Source: a virus
DNA: 64,000 bases
Virus record (IMG/VR): IMGVR_UViG_3300037225_000815
Location: 1 to 64,000 of that record
Reading direction: 5' to 3' (one strand)
Made by a program: the position numbers and the translations under genes. This document shows, one piece after another, positions 55,705-63,615 of this stretch. The first letter of the stretch is position 1, and each line of letters begins with the position of its first letter. Below the pieces are notes generated by a model. That model saw only the letters and a program-made list of their open reading frames with translations. It was not told where the DNA came from and ran no database searches.

Positions 55705-55855
55705 CCGCCGACAGGCTATCATCAACGACAGAACAGTGATATCCAGCGTCGAGGCGGACGACGTTATCGACGCCCTGACAAGCGCAATATCAAGCATACG
55801 GCGAAACACTCGCATTACGTGTCCGGAATGCGACGCCGAAATCGACCTGGACTAA
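55658..55855 (+). CDS. Small protein with C-terminal zinc knuckle
   Basis: 65 residues from ATG 55658, RBS GGAG inside the preceding gene. Helical (DIAVLKKLLYDRRQAIINDR, then VDDVIDAL-type helix) ending ITCPECDAEIDLD. Not recognised. Confidence 0.55.
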   Translation: MSQQRDIAVLKKLLYDRRQAIINDRTVISSVEADDVIDALTSAISSIRRNTRITCPECDAEIDLD

Positions 55856-55866
55856 AGGAGAACAAC

Positions 55867-56388
55867 ATGGCGAAACTCAAATTCGAACACGATGTCAGAT
55901 GCACGGCATGTGGAGGAACTGGACTATACCGCGGAATGGCGGAACGCGACGGAGCGACGGTCGTCTGCTACAGATGCGAAGGAACGGGTAAGGAGCATAT
56001 CGTACATGAGTACGAACCGTTCAATGGCAGGAAACTCGACCCGACCATCAAGCGCGTCTACCAGACTGCCGGAGGATATTGTATCACCGACAAAGACGTC
56101 ACGCATGCTGGGCAGGTAATCCACTTCTCGAAGGCCGGAATCTCCTACCAAGAATGGATGGACGGCGGTAAACCACTGCCCATAAGGGAACTCCATTGCC
56201 CAGTCATACACTTCGGACAGGGAACACCAATCGGAGAATGGTTCAAGCACCACCATGACCACGAGACATTCAAGTCAGACCTACATGAATGTGAAATGTG
56301 CTTCAGCCCATGCTCAGAGAAGCATCGGGAACAGTACTGGGCGTTCTACGACCAGCATGAAGCCAAATTCCTGAAACTGAAGGAGTGA
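55867..56388 (+). CDS. DnaJ-type zinc-finger protein
   Basis: 173 residues from ATG 55867, RBS AAGGAG. Two CxxCxGxG units, RCTACGGTGLY and VCYRCEGTGKE, form half of a DnaJ central zinc domain. A His-rich part (EWFKHHHDHETF) and CEMCFSPC follow. No J domain. Could act in protein folding or binding of denatured proteins; not assigned. Confidence 0.65.
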   Translation: MAKLKFEHDVRCTACGGTGLYRGMAERDGATVVCYRCEGTGKEHIVHEYEPFNGRKLDPTIKRVYQTAGGYCITDKDVTHAGQVIHFSKAGISYQEWMDGGKPLPIRELHCPVIHFGQGTPIGEWFKHHHDHETFKSDLHECEMCFSPCSEKHREQYWAFYDQHEAKFLKLKE

Positions 56389-56390
56389 AC

Positions 56391-56666
56391 ATGCCAGAAT
56401 ACCTCGGAGACCGAACAATAGCCGAGAAAGAGCATGAAGACTCAATCCAGGAACAGGGGTTCATGGACGAGTTCGAATGCATTCATGGTGTACCAATCGA
56501 AGAGGACTGCCCGGAATGCTTCCTCGACAACTTCGGGGACATGGCCGGGAACAATCACGTCCTCAAGGAGATGATATCCGATATCGAGATCCCTAGTCCC
56601 GATACAAATCCCAAGAGTAAGGAGGGGCAATGCGGAGATGCATCTCCAAGCAGGCGAGACGGATAA
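56391..56666 (+). CDS. Acidic small protein with CxxC
   Basis: 91 residues from ATG 56391 (AAGGAG 7 bases upstream); GTG at 56385 is a less likely start. Very acidic, with FECIHGVPIEEDCPECFLDN, a possible zinc site. Not recognised. Confidence 0.55.
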   Translation: MPEYLGDRTIAEKEHEDSIQEQGFMDEFECIHGVPIEEDCPECFLDNFGDMAGNNHVLKEMISDIEIPSPDTNPKSKEGQCGDASPSRRDG

Positions 56667-56692
56667 TCGCCAGAATTCTCAGCTAGGTCATT

Positions 56693-56720
56693 GGCTGCGC
56701 CGGGGTAACCTGACGCAGTC
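56693..56720 (+). repeat. CGCAGT hairpin H21
   Basis: CTGCG and CGCAG with an outer G-T and an inner GG/CC beyond a C-A mismatch; tail TCATCCTTGG. ATG of the next gene is 40 bases downstream. Confidence 0.8.
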
Positions 56721-56757
56721 ATCCTTGGCAGGTTGGTTCCCCAAGGAGCAACCACAC

Positions 56758-57240
56758 ATGAACGATACCATCAAGATTCGCAAGGAGAGCTATGAGGAGC
56801 TCAAGCGGTCCGACGTGAGCAAGCACATCTCCATTGGCTTCAGGTCATACGAAGATGACATGAAGTTCGGCTATGCCACCGTGACCATCACCACCCCCAT
56901 CGGCTCGGTCAAACTCAGACTCACCGTCTGGAAGAACAAGCAGGACGCCAGCAAACCGCGCCTGGGCTGGTACCAGACCTTCGACGGCTACACGACTTCG
57001 GTCGTGAAACCCAAGGAAGGCGCTGACCCCGCCAAGAACAAGTTCCGTCTCCCGACGGAATCAGCCGTGGATTCCAGCATCCACGACATCATCGACGCGA
57101 TGATTATCGACGCTATCGCCGGGACCAAGAAGAAGAAGGCCCCGCCGAAGAAGACACCGAAATCGGAGGAGCAGTCTGGAAAGCCCGCTCCGGCGAAATC
57201 GGAAACCGAACAACTCGAGACCGACGCCCGTACGGCGTAA
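56758..57240 (+). CDS. Hypothetical protein with Lys/Pro-rich tail
   Basis: 160 residues from ATG 56758, RBS AAGGAG. A beta-rich N-terminal domain (KFGYATVTITTPIGSVKLRL, WKNKQDASKPRLGWYQTFDG), an Ile-rich helix, then KKKKAPPKKTPKSEEQSGKP and an acidic end. The tail resembles that of the 62838 product. Possibly a DNA- or RNA-binding protein. Confidence 0.55.
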   Translation: MNDTIKIRKESYEELKRSDVSKHISIGFRSYEDDMKFGYATVTITTPIGSVKLRLTVWKNKQDASKPRLGWYQTFDGYTTSVVKPKEGADPAKNKFRLPTESAVDSSIHDIIDAMIIDAIAGTKKKKAPPKKTPKSEEQSGKPAPAKSETEQLETDARTA

Positions 57241-57268
57241 GAGAACAGAGGAACTAAGACCTGCCAGG

Positions 57269-57290
57269 ACTGTGTACGCAAGTGCGCAGT
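57269..57290 (+). repeat. CGCAGT hairpin H22
   Basis: ACTGTGTAC and GTGCGCAGT, 9 bp with two wobbles, GCAA tetraloop, tail TCCTTTTGG. Last copy seen on the plus strand; a different 8-bp hairpin CTGTTTAG/CTAAACAG follows at 57311-57332. Confidence 0.85.
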
Positions 57291-57310
57291 TCCTTTTGGA
57301 TAATGTACGG

Positions 57311-57332
57311 CTGTTTAGCCCACACTAAACAG
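57311..57332 (+). promoter_or_regulatory. Hairpin in leader of polymerase operon
   Basis: CTGTTTAG and CTAAACAG, perfect 8 bp, loop CCCACA. Located 36 bases before the first ATG of the dense operon that carries the RNA polymerase. Confidence 0.55.
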
Positions 57333-57367
57333 AAATTCATATTCATTGGTATGCACAGGAGGCATGA

Positions 57368-57547
57368 ATGAAAGTGTTGAAGAGCTACTTAATAACCGAC
57401 CTATCGTTCGAGGACAAGGAAAGGATATTCCAGGAGGCCAAGGCCGCCGGACACCAAGTGTATGTGACAACAAGGGACGCCACGCAATACATGGAAATAA
57501 GGGAGGGAACCAATGTCACTGGAAGCGACAAGAAAGCTGATACTTGA
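57368..57547 (+). CDS. Small protein, first gene of polymerase operon
   Basis: 59 residues. ATG 57368 is 5 bases after AGGAGG, better than the overlapping ATG at 57364 in another frame. MKVLKSYLITDLSFEDKERI, then FQEAKAAGHQVYVTTRDATQ: an alpha/beta pattern. Not recognised. Confidence 0.6.
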   Translation: MKVLKSYLITDLSFEDKERIFQEAKAAGHQVYVTTRDATQYMEIREGTNVTGSDKKADT

Positions 57548-57644
57548 CATCTGGAAGAAGGCACGACTGGACATAGCAGCAAGACGCAAGAAGGAGAGGG
57601 CACATGGAAGAAAGACCAAAGCTAAAGCCAATCAGGCTGAATAA
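57513..57644 (+). CDS. 43-residue basic protein
   Basis: ATG 57513 with GGGAGGG inside the previous gene. MSLEATRKLILDIWKKARLD then a strongly basic end (AARRKKERAHGRKTKAKANQ). Overlaps both neighbours. Probably nucleic-acid binding. Confidence 0.5.
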   Translation: MSLEATRKLILDIWKKARLDIAARRKKERAHGRKTKAKANQAE

Positions 57645-57855
57645 GCCGCTGTTCGACATGGTATCCTCGGGTATGCCGGGGCAGACCGACAGCATGTCCG
57701 AATGGATGGAAGGCTTCAAGGAATGCTACATCTGCGGCAAACCGCACAAGAGGAAACATAAGACGTGCTCCGAGAGGTGCGAACGGGCGTACCTCGGAGA
57801 CAGGGAGCTACGGGCCCAGATCTTAAGCGAGGTGAAAGCCAAGGAGGACAGATGA
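57604..57855 (+). CDS. Small zinc-binding protein
   Basis: 83 residues, ATG 57604, RBS AAGGAG. FKECYICGKPHKRKHKTCSE with RCERAYLG gives a CxxC...CxxxC site (MYND/zinc-ribbon-like). Overlaps the 43-residue gene by 41 bases and the next by ATGA. Not recognised. Confidence 0.6.
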   Translation: MEERPKLKPIRLNKPLFDMVSSGMPGQTDSMSEWMEGFKECYICGKPHKRKHKTCSERCERAYLGDRELRAQILSEVKAKEDR

Positions 57856-58133
57856 TAAAGGACAACGCAAGCCTGGCTGAAATCGTGAATAGCCTGCCGA
57901 AGGAACAACAGGAGGAGTTCCATAAGAGCGGACTGCACGGTGTCATCAGCAAGTTCGGCATCCAGTCGGAGGACAGGAAGATTCTCAGGTGCGACATAGG
58001 GAACCTGATAATCGCCGACGACGTCAAGACATTGGTACACATCCCTATCAAGATAGACCTATTCAAGCCGGTGTTGCTTGTGGGGGCGTTCAAATGGAGG
58101 CTCTTCGACGACAACCTAGAAATCCACATCTAA
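57852..58133 (+). CDS. Small protein upstream of RNA polymerase
   Basis: 93 residues from ATG 57852, RBS AAGGAGG. Helical start (ASLAEIVNSLPKEQQEEFHK) and beta-rich second half (GNLIIADDVKTLVHIPIKID). Lies 16 bases before the polymerase gene and could be an accessory factor; not recognised. Confidence 0.55.
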   Translation: MIKDNASLAEIVNSLPKEQQEEFHKSGLHGVISKFGIQSEDRKILRCDIGNLIIADDVKTLVHIPIKIDLFKPVLLVGAFKWRLFDDNLEIHI

Positions 58134-58149
58134 TACTGGGAGAATAACT

Positions 58150-61100
58150 ATGCACGTCCAAGTTGACGGAACGGTTATCAACATATCCCGGATGAAGCTC
58201 TCGGACAGGACGCTCGTAACTGTCGAGAGTACCGGGAACATATCGAGGAAGTTCGAACTTCCAATAATCGAGTATCCCCTGATGGTGTCCAGGAATACGG
58301 TGGAATTCGCGCCAATTCACATGGACCCGTCGGAGCTCATCGTCATCAACAACCACATCACTGTCGACAAGAACGGGATTATCAGGCTCAACGACGGCTC
58401 TTTCGAGAGCGCAAGCATCAAGAATGACGAGAAGGCCAAGAGGCTTCTGAAGAGGACGCTGATAGACCATCCGATATGGGTGGACCAGTTCAGGGCACTG
58501 ACTGGGAAAGCGACCGACAAGCACATCCTCTCCCTGGCTGCCGTAAGGCAGATATTCAGGAAGAGGTCGAGAATACCCAGGATCCAGAACGTATTCCAGG
58601 GGGAACTGAGGGTATGGCGCATCGTCGACAGGGAAGAGCTCATCTACCAGACCATCGTCAAGAAGGTCTACCAGATGGTGTTCGAGAACCTGACTGAAAG
58701 CAGGGCGAAGTACGCCATCAGGAAGCTGAACATCTCCAAACAGGAGGCCATCTTCAACCTCATCCAGGCCAAGACTGCGTCCCAGAAGGTCGAGATACCG
58801 TGGTCATCGCAGATGATACCGCTCCTCGAAGAGGCCTCCGGACTGGTCCCGAACGACACTCTACAGAGCGAGAAAGCCGGACTGGTAGTCGCGAAAGGAA
58901 CGGTCGAGAAGAACGGAAGACGGTACTCATACGCCCAGAGCGTAAACCCATGGTTTGAGCACTGCTCCACCAATAGGCAGGTGGTCGCCAAGTATGTCAC
59001 CCAGATATGCATGCTGACCAACCACAAATGGAAGGAGATGCCCAAGCTGCTGGCCGCCCGGATGGCCTACATGGGATTCACTCCAGAGGACGGCTGCGTC
59101 ATATCAGCATCGGCAGCGGAGAAGTTCAGGTGTATGCAGGTCGACATCGACCACATCATCGTGAAGAATCCCAAACTGGAAGTGAGTTCCTGCGGGAACT
59201 TCGACCCGTACGACTACTCGGGTATCATGAGGACAAACGCCCCGTTCATCAACAGGGGAGTCCTGGGTACCTATAACGACAGGAAGAAGGAGCTGAGGAG
59301 CAAGTACCATGGGATCATCACCAAGCTCGAAGTAGTACCTACCGAGGTGGACGACGAGTTCATGGTAGCGGTCGAGACCACATCGGTCATGAAGCTCGAG
59401 AAGGGCGACAAGCTGGCAGACCTCCATGGCAACAAGGTCACTATCGCAGAGATAATGGAACCGGGCGAGATGCCCCGTACCATCGATGGCTGGCCGGTCG
59501 ACATCATAATCCCTCCGTACCTGGGCAAGCGGGCGTCAGCCAGTAGGCTGAAGGAAGAGGAAGACTCGCTACCGGGAAGGAACATACTGACCCTGGTCGA
59601 CCCGGTCAACGACACATGCTACCCGAACATCAACGTCGGCAAGGTAGCTTACATCCGAATCTCCCAGCATGCCAGGAAGAAGCTCAACTACTCCAACAAG
59701 ACCAAGACCAACTACATCGGCATCACTCCGAGGGGCTACGGCCTCTACACGTATGCCGACGCGATGTACCATATGGAAGCCGTCGGAGCGGAAGGGCTCA
59801 TCAGGGAGATCCTCAACCAGACGTTCAGCACCAACTCCCCTGAGCTCCTGAACGAACACCTCAAATGCATGGGATTCGAGCTCGTAAAGGGCAGGATTAC
59901 CGGCACCACGAAGACCCCGTTCTTCGAGGCCCCTGACAACGACATCGTCATCAACAAGGTGGTTGACCCGCGGAAGCTTCCGGAGGACCTGACAGGGACA
60001 GTTGTGGACCCCAGATTGCTCCATAACCACAGTTGGCTCCGCATTCCCCAGGGTATCGAGCTGACTTTCCACGCGCTCACCAGCGCCCTCAGGGCCCGTT
60101 CATACGACCACGAATACGTCGAGCACGTCCTTACGGAGGACTACTCGTGGATGTCCAAGTACGGGATAGGCTTCAAGCACCTGATGTCGGACGGCAAGAA
60201 GCAGATGTTCCTAAGGATACCGCCCGGCCTGCGGACTTGGCGGACACCGACCGACCTGACTACGCTGTCCGATATCCAGCAGCAGCTGAACCAGATTCTG
60301 GTGCAGTTCCGCGGCTACGAATCGCATGCGGGCTCTCCCGCGGTATTCGGATTCATGCGGCGTATCAACCAGATGATGAACAAGCTCATCGACAGCGTCT
60401 GCTCCAGGATATTCACCAAGAGCGGACTGCTGAGGAACACCATCCATCCAAGGGTCAAGTACGCGATGAACGCAGTGCTTGGGAGCAATCCCAGGCTGGA
60501 ACTTGACATGTGCGAAATCCCATACGAAGCCGTCTACAGCTATCTGGAAGACGAGGATTGGAAGCGAGCATACAACCTCCAGGACATCGAGGACCCGAGC
60601 ATCGGCGAGATCAACCTGGCGTTCGAGAAGATGGACGCAAGGTGCCTGGTCAAGAGGAATCCGGTCCATCAGATAAGGAACATCCTGGGACTACGGGTCA
60701 GAGTCCATAACGGACAGACCATCAACATCAACCCGGCGATCGTGAAGATGCTGGACGGCGACTTCGACGGCGATACGGGGATAGCCCTGATGCCGGTTAC
60801 GAAGGAAGCCCAGGAAGACATCAAGAGGTTCGGCATCGAGAAGCATCTCAGCCACCTGATTACCAACAAGGACCTGGAAGGATTCACCGTCAAGGACACA
60901 ATCCGGGAGAACGACCTGTCCATACAGAGGTGGTACTTCCACAACTCCGGGATATCCGAGGACAAGAAGGACATCCGGAAGAGGTATGGCGAGAAGAAGG
61001 CTACGATGTTCCTCAAACTGTACAACGCCGACCTGACACAGAAGGAGCTGTTCGAGATGCAGGTGGACTCCGCAGTGGAGTTCAGCTACATGAAGAGTGC

Positions 61101-61638
61101 GACAGCGAACGCCGGCAACATCGGCAACCTCCTGAGGAACCTCATGTTCAGGCCGTACGGACGGCTGGGAATCAAGATAGCCAGCCATGTCTACCACGTA
61201 CTGGCGCAGGCCGGACTGGACTGCAAGAACTCGATGACAGACAGGAAGGACCTGGAGAAGGCGTTCCGGGCGTTCAGGGATTTCAAGATGGACCATACGA
61301 CGTTCGCATCAAGCCTCTCGGGCTTCTTCAAGCCGAGCATCATAGAGGCAGTCTGGAAGACGCTGACGAAGAACGGCAGATGGGTCGGCAACATCACAAG
61401 AGTAATAGCCGAACGCATGCCGGTAGCCCACATCGTCAACTCCGGGAAGATTCAGGACCTCTACCTTGCCGCGCTGAACACTGAGCGTAACGTGTCCGAA
61501 GGCAGTTTCGTCGAGAAGCTGCTGACGTACATCGAACCGCGCCAGGACTTCATCATCAAGAAGGGCGTCGAAGAGGAAGAGGATACTATCGTCCTGTCAT
61601 CCGAGATAGAGGTGACGGAAGAGGATCTGGAAGAGTAA
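58150..61638 (+). CDS. Single-chain RNA polymerase (beta plus beta-prime catalytic parts)
   Basis: 1162 residues, ATG 58150. Beta-type parts: MAYMGFTPEDGCVISASAAE near residue 305 (compare YNYEDAIVIS), then the barrel EKGDKLADLHGNK with K421 and K429, then TIDGWPVDIIIPP. Beta-prime parts: TIHPRVKYAMNAVLGSNPRL near 765 (compare GKRVDYSGRSVI), LVKRNPVHQIRN near 838, then LDGDFDGDTGIALM with D871, D873 and D875 holding Mg. Both barrels in one chain recall YonO-type and split jumbo-phage polymerases. Bacterial beta lobe and beta-prime C-terminal regions are mostly absent. It should transcribe phage genes. Closed by the terminator at 61659. Confidence 0.85.
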   Translation: MHVQVDGTVINISRMKLSDRTLVTVESTGNISRKFELPIIEYPLMVSRNTVEFAPIHMDPSELIVINNHITVDKNGIIRLNDGSFESASIKNDEKAKRLLKRTLIDHPIWVDQFRALTGKATDKHILSLAAVRQIFRKRSRIPRIQNVFQGELRVWRIVDREELIYQTIVKKVYQMVFENLTESRAKYAIRKLNISKQEAIFNLIQAKTASQKVEIPWSSQMIPLLEEASGLVPNDTLQSEKAGLVVAKGTVEKNGRRYSYAQSVNPWFEHCSTNRQVVAKYVTQICMLTNHKWKEMPKLLAARMAYMGFTPEDGCVISASAAEKFRCMQVDIDHIIVKNPKLEVSSCGNFDPYDYSGIMRTNAPFINRGVLGTYNDRKKELRSKYHGIITKLEVVPTEVDDEFMVAVETTSVMKLEKGDKLADLHGNKVTIAEIMEPGEMPRTIDGWPVDIIIPPYLGKRASASRLKEEEDSLPGRNILTLVDPVNDTCYPNINVGKVAYIRISQHARKKLNYSNKTKTNYIGITPRGYGLYTYADAMYHMEAVGAEGLIREILNQTFSTNSPELLNEHLKCMGFELVKGRITGTTKTPFFEAPDNDIVINKVVDPRKLPEDLTGTVVDPRLLHNHSWLRIPQGIELTFHALTSALRARSYDHEYVEHVLTEDYSWMSKYGIGFKHLMSDGKKQMFLRIPPGLRTWRTPTDLTTLSDIQQQLNQILVQFRGYESHAGSPAVFGFMRRINQMMNKLIDSVCSRIFTKSGLLRNTIHPRVKYAMNAVLGSNPRLELDMCEIPYEAVYSYLEDEDWKRAYNLQDIEDPSIGEINLAFEKMDARCLVKRNPVHQIRNILGLRVRVHNGQTININPAIVKMLDGDFDGDTGIALMPVTKEAQEDIKRFGIEKHLSHLITNKDLEGFTVKDTIRENDLSIQRWYFHNSGISEDKKDIRKRYGEKKATMFLKLYNADLTQKELFEMQVDSAVEFSYMKSATANAGNIGNLLRNLMFRPYGRLGIKIASHVYHVLAQAGLDCKNSMTDRKDLEKAFRAFRDFKMDHTTFASSLSGFFKPSIIEAVWKTLTKNGRWVGNITRVIAERMPVAHIVNSGKIQDLYLAALNTERNVSEGSFVEKLLTYIEPRQDFIIKKGVEEEEDTIVLSSEIEVTEEDLEE

Positions 61639-61658
61639 ACGATTGTCCAAATGATTAG

Positions 61659-61696
61659 ACAGCGTGTGGGGGAAGTTCCTCGCACGCTGTTTGTTT
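61659..61696 (+). terminator. Intrinsic terminator after RNA polymerase gene
   Basis: ACAGCGTG and CACGCTGT (8 bp, with further GGGGGA/TCCTC pairing inside) followed by TTGTTT; 20 bases after the stop. Its arms differ from the CGCAGT family. Confidence 0.75.
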
Positions 61697-61734
61697 ACCA
61701 TCCGTTCATGGTTGTTGGCATATCAGGAGGGAAG

Positions 61735-61989
61735 ATGTTCAAGCCAGGAGATGAAGTTGAAGTCATGGACATGGAAGGAGTATGGCATAAGACAATAGTC
61801 AGCAGCGTCAACACAAACAGAGACAATGAGACTGTATACTGGGTCAAGCGCGGAGACTGGGGTGTCAACAGCCTACCATTTCCGGGCGCCAACAAAGGTA
61901 ATACCGACGTAGCCCATTCCAAATTCATCCGACTCTACCCGCTTACTCATACGGGCGATATGTTCAACACAGAAGTGAGGGAAGCATGA
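61735..61989 (+). CDS. Small SH3/Tudor-like barrel protein
   Basis: 84 residues from ATG 61735, RBS AGGAGG. MFKPGDEVEVMDMEGVWHKT followed by NETVYWVKRGDWG is the strand pattern of KOW/Tudor-like barrels. Ends EVREA, with the codons serving as RBS for the next gene. Function unknown. Confidence 0.6.
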   Translation: MFKPGDEVEVMDMEGVWHKTIVSSVNTNRDNETVYWVKRGDWGVNSLPFPGANKGNTDVAHSKFIRLYPLTHTGDMFNTEVREA

Positions 61990-62324
61990 GCATAATAGGA
62001 CAACTGCAATCAGTGATAGAGAAGCTCAAGGCACAAGTTATAGACCTGAAGGCCGATAACGCCACGGCACGCGAGGTAATCGAGAGCCTGTGTGGACAGT
62101 TTGCAATGCCGCTGGACAACCCTCCAAGGATAACAACTGCGGGATACAGCGACTTGAAGGCAGCATTCATGTTCCTTGGTTGGTCAGACCCGCATCCAAT
62201 ACCTGAACGAGGATGCCAATGGAAAGGATGCAAGAAGACCGCGACATGCGGGACTCCCTACAAGAAGGGATATCTCCGCGTCTGCGGAGACCATTTCAGT
62301 AGGATCAACAAGAAACGCAAATGA
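61986..62324 (+). CDS. Coiled-coil plus zinc-site protein
   Basis: 112 residues, ATG 61986 overlapping the previous stop as ATGA. Coiled coil LQSVIEKLKAQVIDLKADNA, then CQWKGCKKTATCGTPYKKGY with a final C..H, a likely zinc finger. Not recognised. Confidence 0.6.
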   Translation: MSIIGQLQSVIEKLKAQVIDLKADNATAREVIESLCGQFAMPLDNPPRITTAGYSDLKAAFMFLGWSDPHPIPERGCQWKGCKKTATCGTPYKKGYLRVCGDHFSRINKKRK

Positions 62325-62347
62325 CACCTAATGGAAGGAGAAACAGG

Positions 62348-62602
62348 ATGGAAAGCAAGAGATTCCGTATCCTACTGGACAAGGTGGAGAACATCTTCTA
62401 TATCCAGGAGAGGAAATGGAGATGGTTCTTCGGCTGGAACGACTACTGGAAGACACATGTACTGCGCGGCCTCCAGGAAGAACTGGACATCGAATGCAGG
62501 GCGGAATTCAGTTCGGTCAGGGCCGCCAAGGAATACATACGGAAGCTCAAACTCAAGGAGAACGCAGCACAATTCGGCGACATGATCATCTGCGAACTAT
62601 AG
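62348..62602 (+). CDS. Hypothetical protein
   Basis: 84 residues from ATG 62348, RBS AAGGAG. Rich in aromatic and basic residues (FYIQERKWRWFFGWNDYWKT), then a helix (SSVRAAKEYIRKLKLKENAA). Not recognised. Confidence 0.55.
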   Translation: MESKRFRILLDKVENIFYIQERKWRWFFGWNDYWKTHVLRGLQEELDIECRAEFSSVRAAKEYIRKLKLKENAAQFGDMIICEL

Positions 62603-62636
62603 AGGACTACAAATAACCAACTCAATGGAGGTAACT

Positions 62637-62828
62637 GTGAAGTTGAGAACAGACCATGCAAAAGAACGAAGGGAACGCACACTCAAGCGCCTCAAAGAGC
62701 AACTTGCATCGGGGAAGAAACCCTGGAAGAACATCAATGTCAAGGACGGCGCCACGCAGGAGGACCTGACTGAAGCCGACATCAAGAGGATCAAGAAGGA
62801 GATCGCGATCCTGGAAACACGGGTATAA
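62637..62828 (+). CDS. Small charged helical protein, GTG start
   Basis: 63 residues from GTG 62637, which has GGAGG at 5 bases; the ATG at 62625 has none. Basic and helical (KERRERTLKRLKEQLASGKK and DIKRIKKEIAILETRV). Not recognised. Confidence 0.5.
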   Translation: MKLRTDHAKERRERTLKRLKEQLASGKKPWKNINVKDGATQEDLTEADIKRIKKEIAILETRV

Positions 62829-62837
62829 GGAGCAACC

Positions 62838-63185
62838 ATGAGAAAGATCAAGGAATTCGTCATCGAGAAGGGGATGATCCTCAAGCGCAAGTCATGGGAT
62901 ATGAACCAGGCGGTAATCGTCCTGGAGAACCCCAGGATGGAGCCGAACAGGGAGAGCAAGAAGCCCACACATGACTACATCTTCCCCTCCAACAACTACC
63001 GCGACAGGAACGAGAAGGAGCCGGCGACCCGCTGGTTCTTCGCCCACCCATGGTGCGGGGACAAATGGGTACGGGTAACCCCTCCCAAGGGCGGCAAGAA
63101 GAAGGAGAAGAGGAAGACGGCACCGACACCGGGAATCGGCGAGACGCTCGTCAAGTCGCTCGAAGCGACAGCCACCCAGGCATAA
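62838..63185 (+). CDS. Hypothetical protein with basic tail
   Basis: 115 residues, ATG 62838, RBS AAGGAG. Beta-rich first half (EFVIEKGMILKRKSWDMNQA), HDYIFPSNNY, WFFAHPWCG, then PPKGGKKKEKRKTAPTPGIG. The Lys/Pro tail recalls the 56758 product. Confidence 0.55.
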   Translation: MRKIKEFVIEKGMILKRKSWDMNQAVIVLENPRMEPNRESKKPTHDYIFPSNNYRDRNEKEPATRWFFAHPWCGDKWVRVTPPKGGKKKEKRKTAPTPGIGETLVKSLEATATQA

Positions 63186-63206
63186 CTAAATTCCCCCTAT
63201 TTATTG

Positions 63207-63247
63207 GACCCGGAGGGAGCCCGCTAGGGAATCCGCTCCGGGTCTTT
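63207..63247 (+). terminator. Terminator-like hairpin
   Basis: GACCCGGAG and CTCCGGGTC pair over 9 bp around a 20-base loop, followed by TTT. Lies between stop 63185 and ATG 63256 and leaves little room for an RBS of the next gene. Confidence 0.6.
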
Positions 63248-63255
63248 GGAATACT

Positions 63256-63615
63256 ATGAAACCGCTCTATACCATACCGAAACAGTCCGGGAACGGACTG
63301 ACCGCGTCACAAACAGCTCTGCTGAATGGTCTCCTTGAACATGGGGACATAATCAACACAGCAAGGAGCAGGCGTCCCAATCCAAGCATTACTTGGCCGG
63401 ACCAGCCGATACATCCGACGATGTTCCCAGTAGCCAGGTTCATGAACGGAGAGCAGATCCCATTTGAACCAATCGGCGACGCGGAAAGGCTGGCGAAACA
63501 GGTGGAAACGCGACGAACCTGGCGGGGGATATTGGGTATATTGATACTGTTAGCTGGCTCCACGGCTCTCATACTCGTCATAGCCAAATCGGTACATCTG
63601 CACATTGGAGGATAG
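63256..63615 (+). CDS. Tail-anchored membrane protein
   Basis: 119 residues, ATG 63256 without a clear RBS, since the terminator-like hairpin ends 9 bases upstream. Soluble N-terminal 85 residues, then a C-terminal membrane helix (ILGILILLAGSTALILVIA). Function unknown; the weak start signal suggests low or regulated expression. Confidence 0.5.
   Translation: MKPLYTIPKQSGNGLTASQTALLNGLLEHGDIINTARSRRPNPSITWPDQPIHPTMFPVARFMNGEQIPFEPIGDAERLAKQVETRRTWRGILGILILLAGSTALILVIAKSVHLHIGG

Noticed and set aside
45072-57290. CRISPR-like repeat array
   Set aside because: The repeats are hairpins at irregular distances with genes between them, not equal spacers.
45072-57290. Calling each CGCAGT hairpin a plain intrinsic terminator
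   Set aside because: T runs are only three to four bases and interrupted by C, tails are conserved in sequence, and most copies stand directly before an RBS.
57346-57540. Frame starting ATG 57364, 58 residues
   Set aside because: The overlapping frame from 57368 has the better RBS spacing and a protein-like sequence; this one reads as low-quality Gly/Arg-rich shadow.
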